In this document: piece by piece, positions 56,764 through 64,000 of the stretch
Layout: the number at the start of each line of letters is the position of its first letter
How positions within the stretch are numbered: the stretch's first letter is position 1
Source: Anaeromassilibacillus senegalensis
GTDB lineage: Bacteria; Bacillota; Clostridia; Oscillospirales; Acutalibacteraceae
Direction of reading: 5' to 3'
Assembly: GCF_001261775.1 (NCBI RefSeq)
Contig: NZ_LN868535.1
Location: 356,148 to 420,147, forward strand
Length of the DNA: 64,000 nucleotides
Notes under the pieces: generated by a model
The model's database searches: none
Told to the model about the DNA's origin: nothing
What the model saw: only the letters and a program-made list of their open reading frames with translations
Made by a program: the position numbers and the translations under genes

Positions 56764-57705
56764 TTAGACAGCAAAGTACGCAGAAATTATATCGGAAAAA
56801 CGAGAACGGAACGAACAAGGACTAAGCCCCCGAAGCCGAAGTTTTATGCGGTCATGGTTATAATAATCGATATAGCATTCCAATTCAGAAACAAACTGTG
56901 AAACACTTTGAAAGGTATTTGTGGACCAGAGTTCTGACTTCAAAACACTAAAGAAGTTTTCAGCCATTGCATTGTCCAAACAGTTTCCCTTGCGTGACAT
57001 GCTCCGCCGAATCCCCTTGTCCCGCAGCATCTGATCATATGACCGCATCTGGTACTGCCATCCCTGGTCCGAATGAAGAATTAAATTCGTGTTGTCTGGA
57101 GTTTTAGAAAAAGCTTTCTCCAGATTCCGGGTAACTAATTTGAAATCTGGATTGGCACCAATGTTATAGGCAACCACTTCATCATTAAAAAGATCCAGGA
57201 TTACAGAAAGGAATATTTTTTCTGAACCCAACCGGAATTCTGTTACATCCGTTACCCATTTCTGGTTTGGACGGAATGCAACGAAGTTCCTTTGCAACAG
57301 GTTGGGTGAGAACGACCCCACGCATCCATGAAACGCCTTGTAACGCTTTGTTCGGACTTTACAGGTTAAATCCATCTCTTTCATCAGCTTGCGGACCGTT
57401 TTGTGGTTTAGACGCCAACCTTGACTGCGCAATTCCACTGTTGTCCTGCGGTATCCGTAACGGCCCTTGTGCTTTTGACATATGAAACCGATGGCTTCCC
57501 GGGCATCTGCATATTTATCTGCTCTTTTCATCGCTTTTGTTTGATAGTAGAATGTGCTGCGGGCAATCCCTGCGATGCTCAGCAAATCTGACAGCTTGTA
57601 TGTTTGCCTCAGTTCATGGATTATTCTGATTTTTTCGTTCGCTTTTGCCTCTCCTGAACCAAGGCCTGCAATTTTTTTAAATATGCATTCTCCATTTCCA
57701 GCCAT
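56764..57705 (-). CDS. IS3-family transposase OrfB (DDE integrase core)
   Basis: A 313-residue frame in which an HTH_21-like segment (AREAIGFICQKHKGRYGYRR) precedes the rve integrase core. The catalytic residues are visible: Asp in WVTDVTEF, Asp in ILHSDQGWQYQ and Glu in NAMAENFFSVLKSE. In this family it is made as an OrfAB fusion through a -1 shift in orfA. The heptamer A-AAA-AAA at 57672-57678 lies in the 85-base overlap in the correct phase. The listed start is the open frame, not a proven initiation site. Confidence 0.93.
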   Translation of the reverse strand: MAGNGECIFKKIAGLGSGEAKANEKIRIIHELRQTYKLSDLLSIAGIARSTFYYQTKAMKRADKYADAREAIGFICQKHKGRYGYRRTTVELRSQGWRLNHKTVRKLMKEMDLTCKVRTKRYKAFHGCVGSFSPNLLQRNFVAFRPNQKWVTDVTEFRLGSEKIFLSVILDLFNDEVVAYNIGANPDFKLVTRNLEKAFSKTPDNTNLILHSDQGWQYQMRSYDQMLRDKGIRRSMSRKGNCLDNAMAENFFSVLKSELWSTNTFQSVSQFVSELECYIDYYNHDRIKLRLRGLSPCSFRSRFSDIISAYFAV

Positions 57706-57977
57706 TCTACCCGTTTTTCCAGATCTTCCTTTTCTTTTTCTGTCAGCTGCCTCCTCCGTCCTTCCGGATTTCCTCCCCGACGGTCCTTATACAGACCTTC
57801 ATATCCTTCTTTTTCATAAATCTTTTCCCATTTTCTCACGACTGAACTGCACTTTATTCCATATCTTTTCGCTGCTTCCCGCTGACTCATGTGCTCTTTA
57901 TGCATGCTTTCCAATACTTCCTGTTTGAATGCCCCACTGTACTTTCGATATGTCTTTTTTTCTTCCATATCGTTCAC
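57621..57977 (-). CDS. IS3-family transposase OrfA (HTH subunit)
   Basis: A 118-residue protein with a helix-turn-helix (SQREAAKRYGIKCSSVVRKW) followed by a coiled-coil (LTEKEKEDLEKRVEWLEMEN) that serves as leucine zipper for dimerisation. It binds the inverted repeats of the IS. The slip site TTA-AAA-AAA-TTG near its 3' end allows fusion to OrfB. GGGGTGAACGAT lies just upstream of the start. Confidence 0.93.
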   Translation of the reverse strand: MNDMEEKKTYRKYSGAFKQEVLESMHKEHMSQREAAKRYGIKCSSVVRKWEKIYEKEGYEGLYKDRRGGNPEGRRRQLTEKEKEDLEKRVEWLEMENAYLKKLQALVQERQKRTKKSE

Positions 57978-58284
57978 CCCTTCTTATTTTACCACTTTTG
58001 TCCAACTTTTGGGGTGCATTGCAGGGCGGCACTTCCTTTCGGTCTTGTTTCGAAAGGAAGCAAAGACCGCGTAGGGGGGCGCGAGAGCTGGGCTCCGGAT
58101 CACTTCGACTCACGCCCCCCTACACCCCCGGTATCCTCATATGCCTGAGTGGCTCAGGGAAACTGAGGTGCTCTTCCTTGCCGGCGGAGCTTTGGGTTTC
58201 CCTTTTTTATGGGGATGCTTTGCCCAGAGTCGGTTGGGTGTTTTTTAAATGGTAAAACCATGATCTATTTTTAGCTAGCTGCGA

Positions 58285-58515
58285 TTATTCTGCAAAGAAT
58301 TCATCGTAGCTTACGTTAAAAAGCGTTCTCAACGCTTTCAAATCGCTGGCTTTGATATTGCGGCGGCCGGTTTCGATATTGGCGAGGGTTGTTCGGGACA
58401 TGGTACTGCCCATGAGCTGCAATTGTTCCACAACCTGCTGCTGCGTCATTTGTTTTTCCATGCGGATGGTTTGGATGTTTCTGCCCAGCGGCACATCCTG
58501 CAAAATCCACTGCAT
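58285..58515 (-). CDS. Small XRE-family HTH regulator
   Basis: A 76-residue protein made almost only of a Cro/C1 helix-turn-helix (LGRNIQTIRMEKQMTQQQVV, then SRTTLANIETGRRNIKASDL) and a short tail. The frame opens with a TTG at 58524, overlapping the U32 stop, but the ATG at 58515 with GGGG upstream is preferred. It follows the truncated U32 gene closely and may be co-transcribed. Target unknown. Confidence 0.85.
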   Translation of the reverse strand: MQWILQDVPLGRNIQTIRMEKQMTQQQVVEQLQLMGSTMSRTTLANIETGRRNIKASDLKALRTLFNVSYDEFFAE

Positions 58516-58520
58516 GGCGC

Positions 58521-59375
58521 TCAACCCCGGTCTCTGCCTGCTGGTTCCATCTGAAACCCTCTATAATACAACCCGCGGGTAAAAGAGCCGGGCGGGGGCG
58601 GAGCCGCGTTTCCGGAGCGGTACGCTTCCAAAACGCGCTGGCGCTCGTCCATGGACTCCGTGGTGAAGCGGAGGGTCAGGAAATCCATATTGCGGATTTC
58701 GTTCAAACGGTCCGCCATCCAGACCGGCACGGAGTTGACCACTTCGCTGCACGCCCCGGTGCAACGGATGGGAAACTGCACGCCCTTGCGGTCGGTCAGC
58801 ACCGGCGGCGTTTTGCACTTCAAACAGCCCTGCGGTCCATTTGCCGCCGGGCAGTTGCGCGTTAGCATCAGCGGTACGCGCCCGTAGGCGATTAAGCCGC
58901 GCGGCAGGGCGCCGCCCAGTGCGGCGGCCTGGTGGACCGTCAGCTCAAAGCTCAACTCCGCGTCGGACAGGCCAAACGCAGTATACCATTCGATCGCCGC
59001 GGAATTGGTCAGATTTAAAGAAAAACCGCCATGGACGCGCAGGCCCGCTTCCTTTGCCAGCGCCGCCGCGTCCAGCGTTCCGGCCCAAACATCCGTGACG
59101 CCCGCTTCTTTCATCTGCCGCAATCGCTTTTGCACCTGTGCCTCCATGCCGAACAGGCCGCGCGGCAGCTCCAGCGCGCAGGGGATGTCCCTTATACCCC
59201 TCTCCACGTCCTGCTGTGTACCAGCGACCGCAACCTCGCCGCCGCCCTGCGTTTGCTTTTCATGGTTTCTCCTCCTATCCTGCGGCGGCGACCCCGCCGG
59301 TTTTTGTGCGTTTCTATCCATAACACAATACCGGACGTGAAAATTTTTCATGGTTTCGGTTACAAATGATGACAA
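58521..59375 (-). pseudogene. Truncated U32-family peptidase (C-terminal part only)
   Basis: The 284-residue frame matches only the C-terminal portion of U32 proteins. The diagnostic stretch is GLIAYGRVPLMLTRNCP, followed by GCLKCK and LTDRKGVQFPIRC with its cysteine set. The usual N-terminal barrel of about 350 residues is absent, and the first 50 or so residues (SSFVTETMKNFHVRYCVMDR onward) resemble nothing I recognise and include low-complexity Gln/Gly. A good ribosome site at about 59255 leads into a different frame that stops after 23 codons. I read this as a 5'-deleted remnant; a functional short protein starting internally cannot be excluded. U32 members act in 23S/tRNA hydroxylation or as peptidases. 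Confidence 0.65.
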
Positions 59376-59449
59376 AGTGATAAAATATTTCCTGGAAAAT
59401 CCAGAGCGTGCTATACTGGAAGCAATATCAGGATAAGGGAGGAAACGTC

Positions 59450-61066
59450 ATGAAGTGTCGAACCTGCGGAACGGAAAATCCGGATCATGCAAACTTTTGT
59501 AAAGAATGCGGCACCAAGCTGAGACCGGCGATCTCTTTGAAAAAAGATGACCCGCCGGCATTTATAGACCGTACATACACAAGGGACAGCGACCGGCCTG
59601 TGCCCGCGCCCGAACCAATGGCGGAATCCTCCGCGTCGACGGTGGAACCGGAGCAAACACCTCCTTCTGCTGGTGCGCCCGTTTTTTTCCCCTCGTCCAC
59701 ATCAAACCATCATTCCGCGGATTTGCCGCGCAGCGCTTTCAGCGAGCCACCGGTCACGGGCAGAAAAACCGCTGTCCCGGATGTCCTTCCCAATCCGCGG
59801 CTTGCGTGGGGGGAAGAGGACGACGAGGATGAGGGAGCGGAACCCTGGTATGAAAACACCTGGGTCTGCATCGCCGCGCTGTTTCTGCTTTTCCCGTTGG
59901 GCGTCTTTTTGCTGTGGAAGTTTCATAAAGACTGGGGCCACACGGTCAACACTGTCATCACTTGCAGTTTCGGTGCAATCTTTGCGGCCATTATCCTTTC
60001 ATGGTCTACGGCCTGTTTCATAGATTACATGGATTCTTTGGTCATACGGCCGGAACAACTGCAAATCCTCAATGGTCCCCTCACGCTGAACCTCAACGAA
60101 TCGGAATATATTGACTTCAAAATCACCCCGCCAAATGCGTCCTGCGACGATATTTGTTTCCTCTCCACGGAAGACGGCGTTCTGTTATTGCAACAATTTC
60201 TCGACGATGGGGTATTGCGTGGAAAGATTACTGCCACAGGCGCGGGGAAAACCTATATCTATCTGTATGGTAATGGGGTGAAAAGTGAAGCCATTCAAAT
60301 TTCCGTAAGAAATCCCGAAGAGCTACAGAGAAAAGCCGACAGATTCTCTGAAAAAATAAAGTCATTGGGGCCTGTTACCTTGAATGACGCCTTGCGGATC
60401 AAGGAAATGCTGAGGGAATACAATGCTTTTCCCGACCATATCAAAGAAACCATACCCAACGTGGACGTTCTAATGGAAGCCAAACGCACAGTGGAACAGT
60501 TGGAAAAAGAGGAGCAGGAACGCGTTGATCAAAGCATTCAGGAAGTCGTCGCGGCGATCGACCAGATCGGGGATGTCTCGCTGGAAAAGCAGGATTTGGT
60601 TTCCAACGCACGCGCGAAATGTGAAGGTTTACCACAATCGGAATGGTCAAATATCTCCAATTACAGGACGCTGATGAACGCGGAACGGGCAATCAAAGAA
60701 TTGCTTTTCCGGCAGGACTTTATTTCTCACTGTAAACCGGTCACGCCTTCTCTCTACAAGCAGTACCTTCGCAAACCCAACGCTTATCAAGAACAGTCCA
60801 CGCATTTCCGAGGAACTGTTTTTCAAGTTGTGGAGGAAACAGAGAAAAGCAGCTCCTATCTGGCCCGTTTGACGGATGAAACCGGCGATACGGATATGGT
60901 TATTTGCTTTGTCTATCAGCCGGGCAACCAACCCCATATTTTGGAGGGTGATCTCGTCTCCGTTTATGGAACCTACGACGGAACGATGCGCTACTTTACC
61001 AGCGAAACGACGACTGCAACCGTGCCGCAGATCACAGCGGAAATTGTTGATGTGGAATCAAACTGA
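59450..61066 (+). CDS. Zinc-ribbon membrane protein with C-terminal OB-like domain, function unknown
   Basis: A 538-residue protein. The ATG at 59450 (GGGAGGAAA upstream) directly begins a zinc ribbon, CRTCG...CKECG (residues 3-22). A Pro/Ser-rich stretch (35-115) leads to two membrane helices (about 140-160 and 170-192). The outer part has an Ig-like region (PLTLNLNESEYIDFKITPPN), a helical segment (290-420), and a final domain of about 110 residues whose beta pattern (HFRGTVFQVVEE, YLARLTDETG, LEGDLVSVYGTYDGT) resembles the tRNA_anti-like OB fold of secreted Firmicutes proteins. No enzyme motif is seen. A small gene follows ten bases on. Confidence 0.85.
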   Translation: MKCRTCGTENPDHANFCKECGTKLRPAISLKKDDPPAFIDRTYTRDSDRPVPAPEPMAESSASTVEPEQTPPSAGAPVFFPSSTSNHHSADLPRSAFSEPPVTGRKTAVPDVLPNPRLAWGEEDDEDEGAEPWYENTWVCIAALFLLFPLGVFLLWKFHKDWGHTVNTVITCSFGAIFAAIILSWSTACFIDYMDSLVIRPEQLQILNGPLTLNLNESEYIDFKITPPNASCDDICFLSTEDGVLLLQQFLDDGVLRGKITATGAGKTYIYLYGNGVKSEAIQISVRNPEELQRKADRFSEKIKSLGPVTLNDALRIKEMLREYNAFPDHIKETIPNVDVLMEAKRTVEQLEKEEQERVDQSIQEVVAAIDQIGDVSLEKQDLVSNARAKCEGLPQSEWSNISNYRTLMNAERAIKELLFRQDFISHCKPVTPSLYKQYLRKPNAYQEQSTHFRGTVFQVVEETEKSSSYLARLTDETGDTDMVICFVYQPGNQPHILEGDLVSVYGTYDGTMRYFTSETTTATVPQITAEIVDVESN

Positions 61067-61076
61067 AGGAGACCAT

Positions 61077-61364
61077 ATGGCAAAGATACAGTGGAAAGAT
61101 AACTATATACTCGCCGGGTTACGACAGAGGCCTCAAATTTCCGTACCAAAGCAATATATTGGCGCGCTTCGAGAGGAAATCAAAAATGTAAAAGAAAAAA
61201 TCGTTTCCGGCAAGCAATCTGTTATTGATAATGTGGACGCGCTTGTTTCAAACGCTGGCGGAATAGCAGAATGCAACGGCTCCCCTGTTGGCGATTTACA
61301 CCGCCAACAGGGGAGCCGTGTTTACATTGTTCACTTTAGAAAATCGGATTTACTGCCGCTTTGA
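61077..61364 (+). CDS. Hypothetical small protein, possibly 3'-truncated
   Basis: The ATG at 61077 follows GAAGGAGACC and the stop of the zinc-ribbon gene by ten bases, so it is placed for coupled translation. The 95-residue product starts MAKIQWKDNYILAGLRQRPQ and contains a helical, Lys/Glu-rich centre. Its codons run straight through a strong hairpin (61277-61318), and the stop overlaps the convergent lipoprotein gene by 15 bases. The last 30 or so residues are therefore an accident of the hairpin sequence, and the original gene may have been longer or ended differently. No family recognised. Confidence 0.5.
   Translation: MAKIQWKDNYILAGLRQRPQISVPKQYIGALREEIKNVKEKIVSGKQSVIDNVDALVSNAGGIAECNGSPVGDLHRQQGSRVYIVHFRKSDLLPL
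61277..61318. terminator. Strong hairpin between convergent genes
   Basis: CGGCTCCCCTGTTGGCG pairs perfectly with CGCCAACAGGGGAGCCG across eight bases. It separates the zinc-ribbon operon from the convergent lipoprotein gene. T tracts are weak on both sides (TGTTTACATT on the plus side). Confidence 0.75.
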
Positions 61365-61742
61365 TTCCCACAGCGCTGTAAACTCTTCCGCCGGATGCTT
61401 GGACACAATCATCTGGGACGGAATATCCGGGAACGCGGGCGTTTCAAACACAAGCTTTCCTTCCACCATCCAGACCCGGTATTCCGCCACGCCGTTCTTC
61501 GCGTCCACGGGGCCAACGGAAATGATATAGTCCGGGTGGTCCGCGTCCACATCGCCGTCGAACGCTTCATACTCGTTGACCAACGCCATGAACCGCACCT
61601 GCAAATCGGAATCCGTGGTGGAAAGCACCTGTTCCGTCCGATCACTGGAGTAGATTTCCAAATGGTTTTCGTCCACATGGCGGCAGGCGGTACAGCAGAA
61701 CATGCATGCAACAACTAGGAGCGACAAGGCCAATCTTTTCAT
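61350..61742 (-). CDS. Hypothetical small lipoprotein
   Basis: A 130-residue protein with a lipoprotein-type signal (MKRLALSLLVVACMFCCTAC), several cysteines near the cleavage region, and Cys20 as the likely lipidated residue. The remainder is a small, soluble, acidic domain without recognised motif (PDYIISVGPVDAKNGVAEYR; SKHPAEEFTALWES). It probably sits on the outer face of the membrane. It is convergent with the zinc-ribbon operon. Confidence 0.7.
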   Translation of the reverse strand: MKRLALSLLVVACMFCCTACRHVDENHLEIYSSDRTEQVLSTTDSDLQVRFMALVNEYEAFDGDVDADHPDYIISVGPVDAKNGVAEYRVWMVEGKLVFETPAFPDIPSQMIVSKHPAEEFTALWESKRQ

Positions 61743-61860
61743 ACAAAGCCTTCTTCCTCTGTACGTCTTTTCGTTTCCATCAAATGTTTGTAACCCTCAC
61801 GCTTCATTGATGTGGAAATTTAAAAAGAACATGGTATTCTATTTCCGAGGTGAATTGCCA

Positions 61861-62106
61861 TTGGATTACTTACGCAATAGAATTCGGGAGTTACGGATTG
61901 ACAACGACCTGACCCAGCAGCAGCTTGCGGACATCCTGCATGTGTCACAGAGCACCTACTCCTCTTATGAACTGGGCGTTTACTCTATTTCGGTCCAGGC
62001 CTTGGTGACGCTGGCAGCATTTTACCAGACCAGCACGGACGATCTGCTGGGCGTTTCTCCCGTGTCCTCCAGAAGAAAAAAACTGTTCGAGCAATTGCGG
62101 AAATAG
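61861..62106 (+). CDS. Small XRE-family HTH regulator, TTG start likely
   Basis: The HTH (RIRELRIDNDLTQQQLADIL, then SQSTYSSYELGVYSISVQAL) fills most of an 81-residue protein, ending in a basic tail. The frame is open upstream to 61702, but that part overlaps the lipoprotein start and is not protein-like. GAGGTG lies eight bases before the TTG at 61861, so I chose it; the ATG at 61831 would add ten residues. Target unknown. Confidence 0.8.
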   Translation: MDYLRNRIRELRIDNDLTQQQLADILHVSQSTYSSYELGVYSISVQALVTLAAFYQTSTDDLLGVSPVSSRRKKLFEQLRK

Positions 62107-62243
62107 GGTATGCCCGGCATCTTCATTATACCCATCTGGAAAATTTTAGCAATTTGTTTTTATGGTTTCATACCGCCCCGCAGGAATGGTAAGGTATAAG
62201 GGAACGAATCCCACAACAATACAAACAGACAGGAAGATGCTTT

Positions 62244-64000
62244 ATGAAACACAACCGTTCCCGCTTGCAAGCCTTTTTAAGCCTGGTTCTTTCCCTGTCC
62301 CTGCTGCTGCCCGCGGCGGCAGGCCCGCTGGCGATGGCGGAGACCGCACCGGAGATTGAACCGGCGCCCGTTGCATCTGTCAAAATCGCGCTCACCCCGG
62401 ACCAGATCACCGACGAATCCATCGCGTTTATCGCGGACTCGTACATCACCCCGGCACAGGTTTTGCTGGACGAGCAGGACAAGCTGCCGGACACGCCGGA
62501 CGAAAAGTTGCCGGAAGCGCCCACGTCGCGCAACTGGAGCCCGCTGAAAAAGAACGACTACTGCCCGATCTCCTGTTACATCGATCTGGGCGCGTACTAC
62601 TTCATCACGGACATTGGCCTGTTCGACAACAATGGTTCGTGCGACGTGACGTTCCGCACGGGCGAACCGTTCCAGTGGGAGGACGCATTCACCGTGACAA
62701 CCAACATGTATCGGGCGTGGCGCGTGTTCCCGGTTGAGGCGGAAAGCACCCGCTATGTGCAGATCGAGGCCAACTCCTGCGACGGCGGCATGAACGAACT
62801 GGCGCTGTACGGCTACCGCGACGACTCCAAAGAGGTCACGGACGACGGCTATGTTTCGGAGGAAAAGCCCATCACAACGGCGGACGCGGCTTCGGGCGTG
62901 AACGCCTTCATCGACGATCCGCTGGACATTTTGCAGACGCTCGGCAACGTGCGCGAGTACCACAATCTGACTTTTACCACCAAGGACGGCCTGAACTACT
63001 TCTCGCCCAGCGCCAACGGCTACTGGGATTTTGACGCGTACTACCGCGACCTGTATGAGCGCGGGGTGGAGGTCATCCCGTGCATTCAGGGAACGGCAGA
63101 CTGGATTCTCGGTGACGGCGGCAAATACGAGAGCAGCAACAACATCCCGATCCCCGCCGGGGCGGACGCGTCGGACCCGCTGTCCTACGAGGCGCACGCC
63201 TCCGTGATGTACCAGTACGCGGCGCGCTACGGCGCGGAGCAGGTGGACGAGAGCACCCTCATTTTGGGTGAAAACCAGGAGCCGAAGACCGGCCTTGGTT
63301 ATTTGCGCATCTATGAGGATTTCAACGAGCAGAACAAGGACTGGGAGGGCAAAGCCAGCTACATGACCCCCTACGAATACGCGGCGATGTGCTCCGCCGA
63401 CTACGACGGGCACGAAAGCGCGCTGGGGGACACCTACGGCATCGCCAACGCGGACCCGGCGGCAAAGCTCGCGATGGGCGGACTGGTCGGCAAAAGCGTG
63501 ATCCCCTATCTGAACGCCATGAAGTTCTGGTTTGAACACAACCGCAGCGACGGCAAATTTGTGCCGGACATCATCAACTTTCACAAATACGTGACGGAGG
63601 ACTGTCCGGAGGAATCGGACTTCAAGCCGTATCTGGAAGAGCTGGCATCGTGGCGCGACGAAAACCTGCCGGACAAGGAGCTGTGGTGCTCCGAATTTAA
63701 CGTCGTCGCGTCGGACAAGGTCAAGGAGAGCGTTTCCAACCGCGAGAACGCGGACTATCTGGAAGCGCGCGGCAGCCGGTTGACCCGCGCCTATTTACTG
63801 GCACTTTCCGCGGGCATCGACAAGCTTTCCATGTTCATGAGCCGCGACACGAGCTGGGGCGTCTACGCCGACGATGGCCTGGTGACGGAGAAGGGCGCGT
63901 GGGTGAAAAAGCCCGCGTGGTACTACGTGTCCACCATGAAGGACGCGCTGACCAACATGGTCTTTGATGAAGTCGTCTGCGAGGACAACAATCTCTATAT
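62244..64000 (+). CDS. Secreted TIM-barrel glycoside hydrolase with discoidin-like domain, 3' end outside window
   Basis: 585 codons are visible after an ATG preceded by AGGA. A signal peptide (HNRSRLQAFLSLVLSLSLLL) and an Ala/Pro-rich stretch lead to a discoidin/CBM-like domain (about 95-205; YCPISCYIDLGAYYFITDIG, ending MNELALYGYRDD). A clan GH-A-like barrel follows, with a probable acid/base Glu362 in DFNEQNKDW and nucleophile Glu484 in LWCSEFNVV. The placement of the two glutamates fits GH39- or GH5-like retaining enzymes; the exact family cannot be fixed by eye. Whether it ends in the shared module of the upstream island cannot be seen. The long minus-strand frame across it is a shadow. 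Confidence 0.8.
   Translation, partial: MKHNRSRLQAFLSLVLSLSLLLPAAAGPLAMAETAPEIEPAPVASVKIALTPDQITDESIAFIADSYITPAQVLLDEQDKLPDTPDEKLPEAPTSRNWSPLKKNDYCPISCYIDLGAYYFITDIGLFDNNGSCDVTFRTGEPFQWEDAFTVTTNMYRAWRVFPVEAESTRYVQIEANSCDGGMNELALYGYRDDSKEVTDDGYVSEEKPITTADAASGVNAFIDDPLDILQTLGNVREYHNLTFTTKDGLNYFSPSANGYWDFDAYYRDLYERGVEVIPCIQGTADWILGDGGKYESSNNIPIPAGADASDPLSYEAHASVMYQYAARYGAEQVDESTLILGENQEPKTGLGYLRIYEDFNEQNKDWEGKASYMTPYEYAAMCSADYDGHESALGDTYGIANADPAAKLAMGGLVGKSVIPYLNAMKFWFEHNRSDGKFVPDIINFHKYVTEDCPEESDFKPYLEELASWRDENLPDKELWCSEFNVVASDKVKESVSNRENADYLEARGSRLTRAYLLALSAGIDKLSMFMSRDTSWGVYADDGLVTEKGAWVKKPAWYYVSTMKDALTNMVFDEVVCEDNNLY

Larger units (their letters stand above)
56746..58023 (-). mobile_element. 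IS3-family insertion sequence (IS150-like), 1,278 bp
   Basis: Both ends can be read. The left end begins TGATGTGAACCCAAAAG and the right end, reversed, TGCAATGCACCCCAAAAG, giving imperfect inverted repeats of about 25 bases with the TG...CA tips of IS3 elements. GGG is duplicated at 56743-56745 and 58024-58026. Removing the IS and one GGG restores CCGGGCGGCAC, exactly as found uninterrupted in copy c (about 46207). It carries orfA and orfB with an A7 slip site. Both frames look intact, so it may be active or recent. Confidence 0.95.
55985..58250 (+). repeat. Long copy (e) of composite hairpin-chain element, split by an IS
   Basis: This copy begins with the CGGCCCGCC/GGCGGG part, a partial extra hairpin (CACCTTT/AAAGGTG at about 56127) and then the full chain from 56196: CCGCTTTT/AAAAGCGG, CAAAGGG/CCCTTTG, CCGTTCTC/GAGAACGG, CCCCGGC/GCCGGGG. 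The A/T-rich middle follows. The G/C-rich end is cut at 56745 and resumes at 58024, with the CTTCCTTTCG/CGAAAGGAAG stem and the GTAGGGGGGCG/CGCCCCCCTAC stem. Without the IS it is about 1 kb. Confidence 0.85.

Noticed and set aside
1..64000. tRNA or rRNA genes
   Set aside because: I looked through the gaps for tRNA-like cloverleaf ends and rRNA motifs and saw none. A covariance search would be needed to exclude them fully.

Overview
The window looks like a chromosome segment of a GC-rich, low-GC-lineage gut anaerobe of the Clostridia, most likely Oscillospiraceae/Ruminococcaceae. The grounds are a mre-pbp2-min housekeeping order, a T-box before hisS-aspS, DUF4321 next to maf, FIVAR-bearing secreted enzymes and sigma-A type promoters. 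No species is claimed. The sequence appears to be a draft: a damaged duplicated stretch near 23.8-24.0 kb looks like a bad contig join.

Layout. 1-2.5 kb: a partial FAD oxidoreductase, then a divergent AbrB-like / XRE-type regulator pair flanked by inverted copies of a hairpin-rich repeat. 2.5-42.2 kb: an extracellular degradation island with a GH63/MGH1-like glycosidase, two GH2 enzymes, a polysaccharide lyase 8, and two paralogous papain-like proteases. All six are very large, have signal peptides, carry FIVAR repeats, and end in the same roughly 85-residue C-terminal module with two cysteines. A PAS-PAS-GGDEF-GAF-PAS diguanylate cyclase is divergent from the lyase, and a nine-repeat CRISPR array with type I-C-like repeats but no cas genes sits between the second GH2 gene and the lyase. 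42.5-56 kb: housekeeping genes, all on the minus strand: dut, DUF4321, maf, mreB, mreC, mreD, pbp2, minD, mgsA, then a T-box leader, hisS and aspS. 56-58.3 kb: a composite repeat interrupted by an IS3-family element. 58.3-62.1 kb: two small XRE regulators, a truncated U32 peptidase, a zinc-ribbon membrane protein and small hypotheticals. 62.2 kb to the end: another secreted glycoside hydrolase, cut by the window edge.

How the parts fit. The island enzymes would act outside the cell on complex glycans and glycoproteins. PL8 enzymes cut uronic-acid polymers, the GH2 and GH63-like enzymes trim sugars, the proteases open the protein backbone, and the shared tail probably places them on or near the cell surface. 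The most unusual non-coding feature is a roughly 0.9-1.3 kb intergenic element made of a chain of short hairpins. It is present in three long and two short copies, and several stems keep pairing through compensatory changes between copies. One long copy separates the T-box from hisS, one lies inside the mre-pbp2 cluster, and one has been hit by the IS.
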